Of a stretch of 64,000 bases of DNA, positions 18,785 to 28,401 are shown piece after piece (the first letter of the stretch is position 1; each line of letters begins with the position of its first letter). Origin of the DNA: JAIEPX01 sp963725255. Its GTDB lineage: Bacteria; Pseudomonadota; Gammaproteobacteria; JAIEPX01. The position numbers and the translations under genes are program-made. The notes below the pieces were generated by a model, which worked only from the letters and a program-made list of their open reading frames with translations, had not been told where the DNA came from and did no database searches. The stretch lies in NCBI GenBank assembly GCA_963725255.1, contig CAVRXV010000013.1, forward strand, positions 7,788 to 71,787, in the 5' to 3' direction.

Positions 18785-21700
18785 TTAACCGTATACAAGC
18801 ACGGCGGGCGAAGTTTTGTGATCATCTTCAAGCACTTCTACTCGCTGAACAACCGACCGTTTTAGATACTCAGCATAACTGTTAATTTCATTGACATTGA
18901 TTGTACTTAATATGCGAGCAACAAACAATTTATCACTCGATTTATCTGGAAAGAAAGTCAAATTTCCATGAAATGCATTTTCACTTGCAGGGATATTACC
19001 ACACTGTATTTCCTGTTCCAGAATTCGACGAAGATTATGATAAATAATTTCTCTGATATTAGAGTTATAAGTTTTGATAGCATAAAAGCAATGGGAAGCA
19101 ATTTTACTTAATACAGCAGGCACACTGCTCTCACCTGTTGAAATTAGTTTATATTTTTGCGCGTACTTTATTAGACGATGCGCTGCAAACGGAACTTCAT
19201 TCATGGCTAAGGCTTCAATAAAAAATTGAGCGGTTAATACTCTTTCGTAATCCCATTCATCACAATACCACGGCGTAAGACTACATCCAGGTGAGAAATC
19301 AAGACTGTTAAATTCTTCAAAATAACTCATCACCTCTGGATTATCTTTGAATTCGGCAAAATCTCGAGCCAATAAAATCTGATGGAAAGAAAATGGGCGA
19401 AGTTGAAATTGTCTAGCGGAAAATTTATTTACCTTTATTGCCCAACCAAATTTTTCATCTCGCTCTAATTGATATTGAATTAACTGAGGAATCCAATCAA
19501 TTAGCTCAAGCTTTACCGCATAAAACACAGCGGACTCCAATAAACAGGATATTCTTGAACGATCGACATGAATCGCGCCTAGACTAAATAATGTTCTAGC
19601 GAGCTGAACTTTATTATTTCTTAAGGCTTGAACCACTGCATAGCCATACTCAGCATCATCTTTTTCATCGGATGGGTACTCACAAAATAAATCGACAAAA
19701 TCCCAACGTTGTTCATCCACAAGATAAACCAAAGGAGGCTTAGAATCGATCGGTGACGTCATATCTGCGCCATAGCTTAATAAACGCTTCGCCATTTGAT
19801 GTTGATATTGTTTGCAGGCCTCATAGAATAATTCCCCTAGAAAAACGCAGCCAAAAAGGCTTCTATTTCTATCTATCTCACCCATTGCCCAATCCCAATA
19901 GTTTTTCCGAGCTATTTCAAATACAATTGCCTCAATTCCAAAAAAAGTCCATTGTTCGAATGTGCCATGATATACCAAGTGATCTGCCAAACCATATCCT
20001 TTATATTGCAATTTATTTTTACGTGTAAAAGTTGTATTAATAAGCTTATCAGCCAATACCAAAAGATTTTCACAAATACATTCAGCGATAAAATGATCAT
20101 TAGACTTAATAAATTGTTTGGACACCAAAATTTTGACCACTTCGTCGATTTCTGTTTCATTGCTGGATAAAAGAAACATTTTTTTCAATAACGATTGACC
20201 CACATGAGTATGCTGATCCTCAAAGGCTACAAGTAGCAATCTTCCCAATAGAGCCGCATCAAAATATTCTGAGTATTGCTCAACAATATTTTGAACAATA
20301 GTCCAATTCATTTTTTTTCTTAGAAGAGCTTGGTTGCGCACTTCATCTATCAATCCCACAAACAAATCACGCTTATTTATATTTAATGTTTGAATTTCAC
20401 TAAAACCCTGACGTATTCTTTCCCAATCACCACTCAAAATAATTCTGAACATTATCAGCTCTAAACCCATATAAATCCGCTGATCGAGATTACCATTGAA
20501 CGCTAAATGATCCATCAAGCTAGACCCACCCAATTGTAAATGTCTTTTATCTGTTTTGGTTGCTAGAATAATTTTATCCACTAGTCTAAATGCATTAGCG
20601 CAAATACATTCAGAAATAAATGAATTGTTCTTTTTAAGATAATTTCTAATGCTTGCAGAACGAATGACATTCGTTGTATATAATTCATGCTTTGATAATA
20701 GAGTGATTAATGTCGTAGAATGACCATTTTCAATCATTTCAATGGCAAAGGGTCTTCCAAAATACACCTCCCACATTAGCTGCCATGATGACACTTCAGG
20801 CAATGTTAACAACATCTCACAGATACATTGAAAATAACAATCATAGATAGCATCATCCAACTCACTATCCGGCAGATTGCCTATTTCATTGATCAACTGA
20901 TAAAATCGAGCCGTTGCCAGAGGATAAGCAACCCCGTGAATCTTCCATGAAGGTATCGCACCTTGGTCTAATAGCTTTCTGGCAACTTCTGTTTCTCGAC
21001 ATCCCAATGCCGCCTTCAATACCTCACCATAAATTAGACCCTCATCTTCTCCAGGACTTTTTTGACATAACTCAAGGACAAAATCCCATCTTTTATGCTC
21101 AGCGGCACATTCAATAGGGAATCTGAATTCTTTAATTGCTGATTTATCAGCTCCTTTTTCTAATAAATAATTCGAAAACAAAAATTGAGAATCATTAAAT
21201 GCAATAACGAGTACCTTACCTAATAATTCCGAGTTGAAATAACGTAAATACTGTTCAACAAAACTGCGCATAGCCACCCAATCAGGTATCAGCCAGTGTA
21301 CTCTGGAAGCACACAAACTGTTCACTATGTGCGTAAACAATTTTTCATCAAGTCCTTGCGATGCCTCAACGAGACCCAACCAATAATGCAGCCTTTCCCA
21401 ATCTCGGTTTTGAATTATTATCTTTTGCACCACTCTAGTAAACATTTTTTCTTGGCCCATATAATTAAATTGGCTTAAAGTACCTTTTTCAATAATATGA
21501 TCAGCCAAAAGAGTTCTATCGACATATAACTGAAATTTATCAGATCTAGTTGCTTCAATCAGCTTGTCAGCAATCTTAAATTGCTCATCAATAATAAGAC
21601 TTGACATAAGCGGATCATTTTGTGGAAGACAATCCGAATACATCTTAATATCAAGTGTCAATAGAAACTCTGGGATACTATAATTCTTAGTTCTGCAGCA

Positions 21701-23959
21701 ATCCAAAAATAATTCTTTGAAATCATGCCAAAATATTTTTAAGCCCCTTATAAAGGGAGTAAACGTTTCTTTCTTAGCGTGTGTCGCCACAAAAGAAATC
21801 AGTTTTTTTAACTTTTTAGTATCGCCCATATAAAAATCCTGCGGAGGTTTTGCGCCTGCTTTCAATAACTTATCCACAAGATCCATTTTCTTTTCGCTAA
21901 GAGCTAAAACAAGCGCCACACCAAACTGTGCCGTGCCATCAGAATCAGTATGATGATCACATATTAATGACACCTGTTCCCAATTTTTACATTGTGCGGC
22001 AGTAACTATAGGTGTTCGTTTTAAATGATTAACTCCTGTTACATCAGCACCTCGTTGAAGCAAAAATTTAGTATCACACGGTGTCTTTCTCCAAGAATCC
22101 TCACTTAAAAGTCTTCCCAAGACTTTTTTATCTTGCACGGGATATTCTTTTAGATATAACCTAATGGTGTGCCAACAACTTTTTTTAACCATTCTAAGTA
22201 GAATTTCTTCTACCGCATTCTCAGATCTTTCCTTTAATACAGTACACAAATAGTTAACTTGACGAGGTGTTCCATTAGAAAATATATGATCAACTAGTTT
22301 ACCATTACGAAAAGATAACTGCTCAATATCAGAATTTGTTTCTCGTAGCAATTTGCTCGCAATATCAAAAGCTTCGACTTCGACAAAATGACTTATAATG
22401 GGATCATTTTGCTTAATCAATTTTTGTTTTAATAATTCATTGAATAAAGTTTCTCTAAGATTATTAGATCTTAACAATCGCATCAGCATCCTGACATAAC
22501 CACGATCAATCATATCAATAGCTAAGGAAGATTTATAGACAGTGCCTGGCTGCATTAGAATTTTTAAAGTGATTTTTGGCTGTCCTAAAAGGATCTCGTA
22601 ATCAGATTGTGCAAATTTATCTCTTCTCAATTCTGAATTATCATAGAGCTGGCTAGCCTGCGCCAAATCGCCAAGTCGCATAGATTCAGTATAAAAAGAA
22701 ACTCGATGTTGTTTTGCTTTGCCTTTTACATCCCGCTCATAAGGCAAATAAAATACGATGGGGATTTTGAACCGAGGATTGAGCTTAATATTGTTTGCTT
22801 TGGCGTAACGAGAGAATTCCAACAGTAATTCTTCTGAAAAATCATAAGCTAGTAATCGCGCTTCCAGTGTATTGGCACAAATACAAACAACCGTACGATA
22901 GGGGTTATAGCGTAATCGCGTTAAAACTTCGTTGGTTCCACCATACATTTCACGACGCTTTAGATTCTGTTTTTTAAATTCATCTAAAGTATTAGGAGAA
23001 TAAATGATGTCATTTTCTTTCCACTGTTCTGAGATTTTGTCAATGTCAATATTTTCAAGAGATAAATCAAAAGGCCGACCTACTGTTCCATTATCTCGAG
23101 TTAAGAGACGATTCATTAAAGCATCACTACAATGCGTAAACACACCGTAAAGTTTGTTAGTTCGTTGTTTGAATGCCCCAAACACAGCACTTCTCATTTT
23201 TGTATCAATAAACGTCGTGGATTGAATCTGAGAAAAGCCCTGTTTTTCCTGTTCGGAATACATCGGCTTTTTATCGAGTCTTGCTACTATTTTTTTCTCA
23301 TGCGTTACTGTGTGAGTATGCCTTGTATAAGGTCGTAAATTTTGGCGGCGCGTTCCTTTTTGATCAGGAATTATTCCCATAATAAATCGATGGCTATAAT
23401 CAAATTCATCAGAGCGTAATGATTTCAACAAGTAATGATCAGCAATTATTTCTGCTAATTCACCAGCATAATTAGAACTCAAATAAAGAGTGCAGAAATG
23501 AAATTGCTGTGATGTTAAAGTGATGACTTGGCCGTCATGATGGGGGTAGGTTTCTTCTAGAATGGGTAAGAAATGCCATAAAAAACTAACAAAAACTTTA
23601 GCCACTTGATTATTTGAAAAACAAACTTCAACCAAATCAATGTCATGCCGTGGTTTGATGTTCGCTTGTAAAATAAAGGTGTGTAACACTGAGCCAAAAA
23701 GATTATCAGCTAACTCAGGAAACTCGGCGACTCTACTTTTGAGTTTTTCTTCAACGCCTAACCAAGCAGCGTGATTATTTTGATATTCCGCCTCACAAGA
23801 GCCTACTGTAGCAATCGTCTCTTCAATGATTTTCCAAAGCTTGATATGTCTAATATCTTCAAGTTCTTGCTTCGCTTCAACACATAGAGTTTTCTGCCTT
23901 ATAAGCTTCGGTAACAAATTCTGCCACAAATTTCCGATTTTACTTTGTAATTTCTGCAC
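18785..23959 (-). CDS. Giant modular protein 1, ankyrin-like repeats, unknown function
   Basis: A single unbroken frame of 1724 residues with a GTG start at 23959. The first about 480 residues form a domain shared with the 1093-residue neighbour (LRSDEFDYS, FGAFKQRTNKLYG, RLRYNPYRTVVCICA are identical or nearly so). The rest is helical and repetitive with degenerate ankyrin-like units such as VDKLLKAGAKPP and ARTLFSLGAI. A larger module recurs about four times, near residues 520, 785, 1110 and 1290, each with a pattern like DKLI..T then L.DH..  .GT..Q and a following Trp. No signal peptide or membrane segment is evident. I do not recognise the N-terminal domain. Ankyrin-like architecture and size suggest a host-directed protein, but that is inference. 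Confidence 0.85.
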   Translation of the reverse strand: MQKLQSKIGNLWQNLLPKLIRQKTLCVEAKQELEDIRHIKLWKIIEETIATVGSCEAEYQNNHAAWLGVEEKLKSRVAEFPELADNLFGSVLHTFILQANIKPRHDIDLVEVCFSNNQVAKVFVSFLWHFLPILEETYPHHDGQVITLTSQQFHFCTLYLSSNYAGELAEIIADHYLLKSLRSDEFDYSHRFIMGIIPDQKGTRRQNLRPYTRHTHTVTHEKKIVARLDKKPMYSEQEKQGFSQIQSTTFIDTKMRSAVFGAFKQRTNKLYGVFTHCSDALMNRLLTRDNGTVGRPFDLSLENIDIDKISEQWKENDIIYSPNTLDEFKKQNLKRREMYGGTNEVLTRLRYNPYRTVVCICANTLEARLLAYDFSEELLLEFSRYAKANNIKLNPRFKIPIVFYLPYERDVKGKAKQHRVSFYTESMRLGDLAQASQLYDNSELRRDKFAQSDYEILLGQPKITLKILMQPGTVYKSSLAIDMIDRGYVRMLMRLLRSNNLRETLFNELLKQKLIKQNDPIISHFVEVEAFDIASKLLRETNSDIEQLSFRNGKLVDHIFSNGTPRQVNYLCTVLKERSENAVEEILLRMVKKSCWHTIRLYLKEYPVQDKKVLGRLLSEDSWRKTPCDTKFLLQRGADVTGVNHLKRTPIVTAAQCKNWEQVSLICDHHTDSDGTAQFGVALVLALSEKKMDLVDKLLKAGAKPPQDFYMGDTKKLKKLISFVATHAKKETFTPFIRGLKIFWHDFKELFLDCCRTKNYSIPEFLLTLDIKMYSDCLPQNDPLMSSLIIDEQFKIADKLIEATRSDKFQLYVDRTLLADHIIEKGTLSQFNYMGQEKMFTRVVQKIIIQNRDWERLHYWLGLVEASQGLDEKLFTHIVNSLCASRVHWLIPDWVAMRSFVEQYLRYFNSELLGKVLVIAFNDSQFLFSNYLLEKGADKSAIKEFRFPIECAAEHKRWDFVLELCQKSPGEDEGLIYGEVLKAALGCRETEVARKLLDQGAIPSWKIHGVAYPLATARFYQLINEIGNLPDSELDDAIYDCYFQCICEMLLTLPEVSSWQLMWEVYFGRPFAIEMIENGHSTTLITLLSKHELYTTNVIRSASIRNYLKKNNSFISECICANAFRLVDKIILATKTDKRHLQLGGSSLMDHLAFNGNLDQRIYMGLELIMFRIILSGDWERIRQGFSEIQTLNINKRDLFVGLIDEVRNQALLRKKMNWTIVQNIVEQYSEYFDAALLGRLLLVAFEDQHTHVGQSLLKKMFLLSSNETEIDEVVKILVSKQFIKSNDHFIAECICENLLVLADKLINTTFTRKNKLQYKGYGLADHLVYHGTFEQWTFFGIEAIVFEIARKNYWDWAMGEIDRNRSLFGCVFLGELFYEACKQYQHQMAKRLLSYGADMTSPIDSKPPLVYLVDEQRWDFVDLFCEYPSDEKDDAEYGYAVVQALRNNKVQLARTLFSLGAIHVDRSRISCLLESAVFYAVKLELIDWIPQLIQYQLERDEKFGWAIKVNKFSARQFQLRPFSFHQILLARDFAEFKDNPEVMSYFEEFNSLDFSPGCSLTPWYCDEWDYERVLTAQFFIEALAMNEVPFAAHRLIKYAQKYKLISTGESSVPAVLSKIASHCFYAIKTYNSNIREIIYHNLRRILEQEIQCGNIPASENAFHGNLTFFPDKSSDKLFVARILSTINVNEINSYAEYLKRSVVQRVEVLEDDHKTSPAVLVYG

Positions 23960-23985
23960 GTCTTAACTCTCTTATAATGATCTCA

Positions 23986-24002
23986 ACCTTTATATCATAT
24001 TT
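23986..24002 (-). promoter_or_regulatory. 17-bp element shared by the two giant paralogs, copy 1
   Basis: On the minus strand AAATATGATATAAAGGT lies 27 bases before the GTG of giant protein 1. The identical 17 bases precede the paralog at 27513-27529. TATGAT or GATATAAA could serve as -10, so it may be a common core promoter. Confidence 0.6.
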
Positions 24003-24138
24003 AATCAAATATCTCAATCCTAGCCTGGATTTTGCATCAAAGGATCTACTGCGAAGCACAATAACAGATTTCTGATATACAATGATGAGATAGGAGGACC
24101 TGACCCCGCTCTCCTACTCATAAAAGGAGCTTCTTATG

Positions 24139-27100
24139 TCAGTGAACAAGTGCTTGGCTCTTCAAGTTCTGACCATCATCGACAGTTTCTTCTGAATGAC
24201 AGCCTGTCACATTCTTCGACTTAACTTTTGATAAATAGTCTTCACGAGCAACAAATTCTTTATCAGGCATCTCACGCGCAAAAAATGTAATCCCAAATTG
24301 TTTACTAACCTCATTGTTACCGTCAGAATTAACACGAGGCCACGATACTAACATCTCAGCAACAGATTGATACAAATACTGAAAGTAAAGCGCATTAAAT
24401 TCTTTAGATGATAAGGTACTGCATATATCAATGAGCTGATAAAATTTATCAGAAGGTAAAGGATAAAAATGACCTTCACATTCCCATATTAGTTTTATTC
24501 CTCGATCTAATAACATTCTCGCGATGTCAGTTTGTTGACTAGATATCACAAGTGACAAAACGTTACTATACTCTACTGTTGCATCCTCAACGATTCCATC
24601 TTGAGCCAACTCTCGCACTATATCCCAAAGCCCCATTTGAGCCGCATGCAAAATAGGAAATTCACATCGTTTAATGACAGACCATTCAGCACCCTTTAAT
24701 AATAAATAATGCGCAAATAATAATTGCTTTTTATCAAGGGAAAAAACGAGTACTTTTCTTAATAATACAGGATTGAAATCTTGACTATATTTCTCAACTA
24801 ATTCACGCAGAGATACCCAATCGGAATTGTTCCAACTACTAATTTGTTCACGCAAAGCCTGCACAATTTTATTTAATAAACTCTCATCAAGTCCTTGCGT
24901 TACTTTAACGGCACCTAGCCAATGGATTAATCTGTGCCAATTCCTATTTTTAGCCATATGAATTAACATTCTTTCAACACCACAATATTCAAACTGCCTG
25001 TATTTGCCCGCAGCAATAATATGATCCACTAGCAAGGCTTCTCCGTATTTCAAAGTGAATATATCTTTTTTACTCACTTCAATCAGTTTATTTGTAATGT
25101 TAAATTCCTCATCAATAATTAAGCCTGAAATCACATTCGAATTATTCATAATGATATATCGAGGATTTAGGCCTATCCTCAAAACATACTCTATACAGTG
25201 ATAATATTTTTTTGCACAACACTCTATAAACCAAGTTTCAAATTGATGCCAATAAATTGTACAACCATTAAAAAACGGCAATAGCCTTTCTTTTAGATCA
25301 TGTCGAGAGACAAGCTCGATTACCTCTATTATAGAATCAGCATCTCTCCACACATAAGGAGGCGACTTGGCAGGAGGTTTTGCACCGGCTGTTAATAATC
25401 TAGAGACGATCTCCATTTGCTTATCAGCAAGTGCATAAATTAGAGCCACTCCATATTGCGCATTATCTTCCAAGTCAGTATTTTTTTGAGAAAATAAAGA
25501 CACCATACGCCAACCATTATAACTCGCTGCAGTTACGATCAATGACTCTCCACGCACATCACACACCGACGCATCAGCGCCTAATTTTACCAAAAATCGA
25601 GCTTGAGAATAATATCGATCGTGAAAGTAAAAGCTTTTCAATAAAGTTCCTAACACTTTTTTTGTCTCTTCAGTAGGATATTCTTTAACGTATAATGTTA
25701 GGGTATTCCAAAAGCCACGCGTGACTGTAGCACGCAAAAGAAGACCCAGTGAAATATAAGGTCTTTGTAATTCATGCAGTTGTCGAGGTGTTCCATAGGT
25801 TAACAAGTGAGTGAAGTAGACCTCCCCTCGGAAACGTAAATAACCAAAATCTGAATTCGTCTTTAGAATCAATTCTCGAGCAATATCAAATTCATCCATC
25901 TCAAATAAGTGAGCAATAATAGAATCATTTTGTTTAATCAATTTTCTCTTTAATAATTCATCGAATAAACCATTAGCAAGACTATTTTGCCGTAACAACC
26001 GCATAAACATTCTGATATAACCGCGATTAATCATCTCCAGAGCTAAGCATGAATCTTTGTTACTACCTGGCTGCAACAATAGATCGATGGTAATATCAGG
26101 CACGCCAAGCAGAAATTCGTAATTTGAACTTTGAAATCTCATTCTTCGCAATATTTCTTCTTGATAAATGTTATTCGCTTGATCAATGTCTTTCAATCGC
26201 ATTGATTCTGTATAGCGATAGACTCGATGCTCATTAGCTTTATTATCCGGCATATAAAATAGTATTGGAATTTTGAAATGTGGATTTACGCGAATGTTCT
26301 TCGCTTTTGCATAACGAATAAATTCTTGTAATAATTCTTGGGCAAAATCATAAGCTAACCATCGTGCTTCCGGAGTATCTGCACAAATACAAACCACTGT
26401 TCGATAGGGATTGTAGCGTAATCGCGCTAAAACTTCATTTGTGCCACCCATCTTTTCTCGAAGATAAAGATTTTGTTTTTTAAATTCTTCTAAATTTTTT
26501 GGCGAGTAAATACCCCCATCGTTTCGCCATGCCTCTGAAACAACCACTATATCTTGTGTATCTTGATGATTAAGATTTACATCAAAAGGTCTACTTACCG
26601 TACCCCTATCTCGAGTGAGTAACCGATTCATTAGAGCATCGTCACAATGAGTCATTAGTCCATATAATTTATTAGTTCGTTGTTTAAACGCACCAAAAAC
26701 TGAACTTCTCAATTTTTTATCAATTAGTGTCGCGGACTGTATTTGTGAATACCCTTGTTTTTCTTCGGCTGAGTACATCGGAGTTTTACTAAACCTTTCT
26801 ACGATTATCTTCTCATGCGTTACTGTATGAGAACCTCGATTACGTGGCCGCAAATTTTGACGACGCGAGCCATTTTCACCAGGTATAATTCCCTTAATGA
26901 ATCTAAGGCTATAATCAAATTCATCCGATCTCAAGGACTTTAATAAATAATGATCTGCAATCATCGATGATAACCCATCTTCACGAAGGCTATTATAATA
27001 AATATTGCAAAAATGAAATTGTTCTGACGTTAATGTAATACTTTTACCTTCTTGACGAGGATAAATGTCTTCTTGTATAGGAAGAAAATACGCTAAAAAA

Positions 27101-27420
27101 CTCAAAAAAGCATTCGTAATATTTTCCGTAGCAAAATTGAAATGAACGCATTTGATGCCAGGTTCAAGCATTATTTTAGCTTGTAGAAAAAAACCCTCTA
27201 ATATCAAGCCATAGTGGTTATCAACCAACTCCGGAGAATTTGCATATCTACTTTTGAGTTTTTCTTCAGCTTCGATCCAGGAGGCTCCGGATACTACCGA
27301 TTGAATTGCCGCTTCAATGATTTTGCTCTGATGTTTTCTAACCGTTGTGCCCAAAGCTGGGATAGCTTCGCTTATAAAATTAGGCAGTAGGGCGGAGATG
27401 TTGTTTCGAAATTTCTGCAC
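24139..27420 (-). CDS. Giant modular protein 2, paralog of protein 1
   Basis: A frame of 1093 residues with a GTG start at 27420 (MQKFRNNISALLPNF, compare MQKLQSKIGNLWQNLLP in the neighbour). The N-terminal about 470 residues align throughout with the paralog (RSDEFDYSLRFIKGIIPGE, DDALMNRLLTRDRGTV, YNPYRTVVCICADTPEAR). Only two copies of the large repeat module are seen, near residues 500 and 770, against four in the neighbour, which accounts for most of the 631-residue difference. Weak ankyrin-like units (SRLLTAGAKPP, ARMLLDRGIK) are present. It lies in tandem with the paralog, 179 bases apart. The function is unknown; a host-interacting role is only inferred. Confidence 0.85.
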   Translation of the reverse strand: MQKFRNNISALLPNFISEAIPALGTTVRKHQSKIIEAAIQSVVSGASWIEAEEKLKSRYANSPELVDNHYGLILEGFFLQAKIMLEPGIKCVHFNFATENITNAFLSFLAYFLPIQEDIYPRQEGKSITLTSEQFHFCNIYYNSLREDGLSSMIADHYLLKSLRSDEFDYSLRFIKGIIPGENGSRRQNLRPRNRGSHTVTHEKIIVERFSKTPMYSAEEKQGYSQIQSATLIDKKLRSSVFGAFKQRTNKLYGLMTHCDDALMNRLLTRDRGTVSRPFDVNLNHQDTQDIVVVSEAWRNDGGIYSPKNLEEFKKQNLYLREKMGGTNEVLARLRYNPYRTVVCICADTPEARWLAYDFAQELLQEFIRYAKAKNIRVNPHFKIPILFYMPDNKANEHRVYRYTESMRLKDIDQANNIYQEEILRRMRFQSSNYEFLLGVPDITIDLLLQPGSNKDSCLALEMINRGYIRMFMRLLRQNSLANGLFDELLKRKLIKQNDSIIAHLFEMDEFDIARELILKTNSDFGYLRFRGEVYFTHLLTYGTPRQLHELQRPYISLGLLLRATVTRGFWNTLTLYVKEYPTEETKKVLGTLLKSFYFHDRYYSQARFLVKLGADASVCDVRGESLIVTAASYNGWRMVSLFSQKNTDLEDNAQYGVALIYALADKQMEIVSRLLTAGAKPPAKSPPYVWRDADSIIEVIELVSRHDLKERLLPFFNGCTIYWHQFETWFIECCAKKYYHCIEYVLRIGLNPRYIIMNNSNVISGLIIDEEFNITNKLIEVSKKDIFTLKYGEALLVDHIIAAGKYRQFEYCGVERMLIHMAKNRNWHRLIHWLGAVKVTQGLDESLLNKIVQALREQISSWNNSDWVSLRELVEKYSQDFNPVLLRKVLVFSLDKKQLLFAHYLLLKGAEWSVIKRCEFPILHAAQMGLWDIVRELAQDGIVEDATVEYSNVLSLVISSQQTDIARMLLDRGIKLIWECEGHFYPLPSDKFYQLIDICSTLSSKEFNALYFQYLYQSVAEMLVSWPRVNSDGNNEVSKQFGITFFAREMPDKEFVAREDYLSKVKSKNVTGCHSEETVDDGQNLKSQALVH

Positions 27421-27492
27421 GGTTCTAATCTCGGTTCTAATCTCGGTTCTAATCTCGGTTCTAATCTCGGTTGTAATCTCGGTTGTAATCTC
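27421..27492 (-). repeat. Six 12-bp tandem repeats abutting the start codon
   Basis: Six units of GAGATTAGAACC (the two most upstream read GAGATTACAACC) run directly up to the GTG start of giant protein 2. The unit is a multiple of three and carries a GAG that could act as a weak ribosome site at each repeat. The paralog has GAGATC and AGAGAG in the same place but no array. Confidence 0.92.
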
Positions 27493-27512
27493 ATTAGTCG
27501 TCTAATTATAAG

Positions 27513-27529
27513 ACCTTTATATCATATTT
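27513..27529 (-). promoter_or_regulatory. 17-bp element shared by the two giant paralogs, copy 2
   Basis: Identical to 23986-24002 on the same strand. A TATAAT at 27505-27510 (minus) lies just downstream. The tandem array begins about 13 bases after that. Confidence 0.6.
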
Positions 27530-27609
27530 CGGATGTTTTTTCTACAGTTTTATTCTATAATAGTAGGGCTTGACCTAACTTGAGATCAACTTATCATAAG
27601 GAACGTGTT

Positions 27610-27822
27610 ATGCAATATCAGTGTGAAAAATGCGGTATGGCCGTTAAAGGTATGACCTGCGCGAAATGCAATGCCGAGCTTGTACCTGACAAAATCACTA
27701 AAGAAGACGGAACAATTATCCAGGTGGCAAAATGCCCTAACGGGTGCGGAAAAATTAAGTCACCGCAGTGTTGTGGTATGGACATGAAAACTGAGCAAGC
27801 TGAAAACTCTAAGAACGCTTAA
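27610..27822 (+). CDS. Small zinc-ribbon protein, unknown function
   Basis: A 70-residue protein from the ATG at 27610, with AAGGA about 9 bases upstream. It has eight cysteines in four pairs: CEKCG, CAKC, CPNGC and CCGMD, which suggests one or two structural zinc sites (rubredoxin/zinc-ribbon style). There is no DNA-binding helix or signal sequence. It is short, charged and lysine-rich at the C-terminus. It is divergent from giant protein 2 and followed by a long non-coding spacer. I cannot assign a role. Confidence 0.8.
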   Translation: MQYQCEKCGMAVKGMTCAKCNAELVPDKITKEDGTIIQVAKCPNGCGKIKSPQCCGMDMKTEQAENSKNA

Positions 27823-28026
27823 TATCATTTAAGCCGTCTTAAGACCTTCCGTGGCCCCGCCCCATTACGGTGTAGCCTAGAAGAATAACTACAGCTAAAT
27901 CCTAACATCTTCATTCCAAAATGTCAAGCCAATGCCTTGATTTACGATTTTTTGATTAAAAAATTACGGTGCATCGGGCTAATGCTGCTTATCTTCGTCA
28001 GCAAATATCCCAAATTCTTGTAAGTG

Positions 28027-28095
28027 AAGGTGTCAGATCTAAGATTGATGGGTTCTTAAGACTTGAGAACCCATCAATCTTAGATCTGACACCTT
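28027..28095. repeat. Constant-end inverted repeat E
   Basis: Perfect 30-base arms (28027-28056, 28066-28095) with a 9-base loop. The outer end is AAGGTGTCAGATCTAAGA. The arms could form a long RNA hairpin between the two convergent genes. Confidence 0.93.
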
Positions 28096-28119
28096 AATCT
28101 CTCTCAAAAAATCATTGAG

Positions 28120-28322
28120 TTATACACAATGATCCGCGAATTTGAATAACCTAACCTCAATACCTCAATAATTAGATGCAACAAACATTGCAACCTATTG
28201 ATAATAAAAGAATTTAATCAACCTGATAAATCTCTAACCAATCTAATAAACTTCCTCTAAGATCAAATAGATAGACCTATTATTGAAGCCTTATCCACAA
28301 AGTTATCCACAGGTTATGTGAA
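28120..28322 (+). promoter_or_regulatory. DnaA-box cluster, possible replication-origin-like region
   Basis: TTATACACA at 28120-28128 and TTATCCACA at 28291-28299 and 28303-28311 all fit the DnaA consensus TTATNCACA. A weaker TTATGTGAA follows at 28314. The last three are spaced 11-12 bases apart on one strand, next to an AT-rich stretch. GATC occurs at 28132 and 28261. This could be an origin, a DnaA titration site or a regulatory region. Confidence 0.5.
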
Positions 28323-28401
28323 TAATTAAGCGCCCAAAAAACTGAGATTTTAAATAATTTTTAAATATCAATGGGTTACGAAATAAAACTTATGTGCTTT
28401 G

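Larger units (their letters stand above)
27823..28401. other. Long AT-rich spacer with DnaA boxes and an inverted repeat
   Basis: 579 bases without a convincing gene, between convergent ends of the zinc-ribbon gene and pgpA. It holds inverted repeat E (28027-28095), a very AT-rich stretch (about 28140-28290) and a cluster of DnaA-box matches (listed separately). No tRNA or known RNA fold was recognised. Confidence 0.6.

Noticed and set aside
27421..27492. Tandem 12-mers as iterons of a plasmid-type origin
   Set aside because: They touch a start codon, are only six, and no rep gene is near; the surrounding genes are chromosomal.
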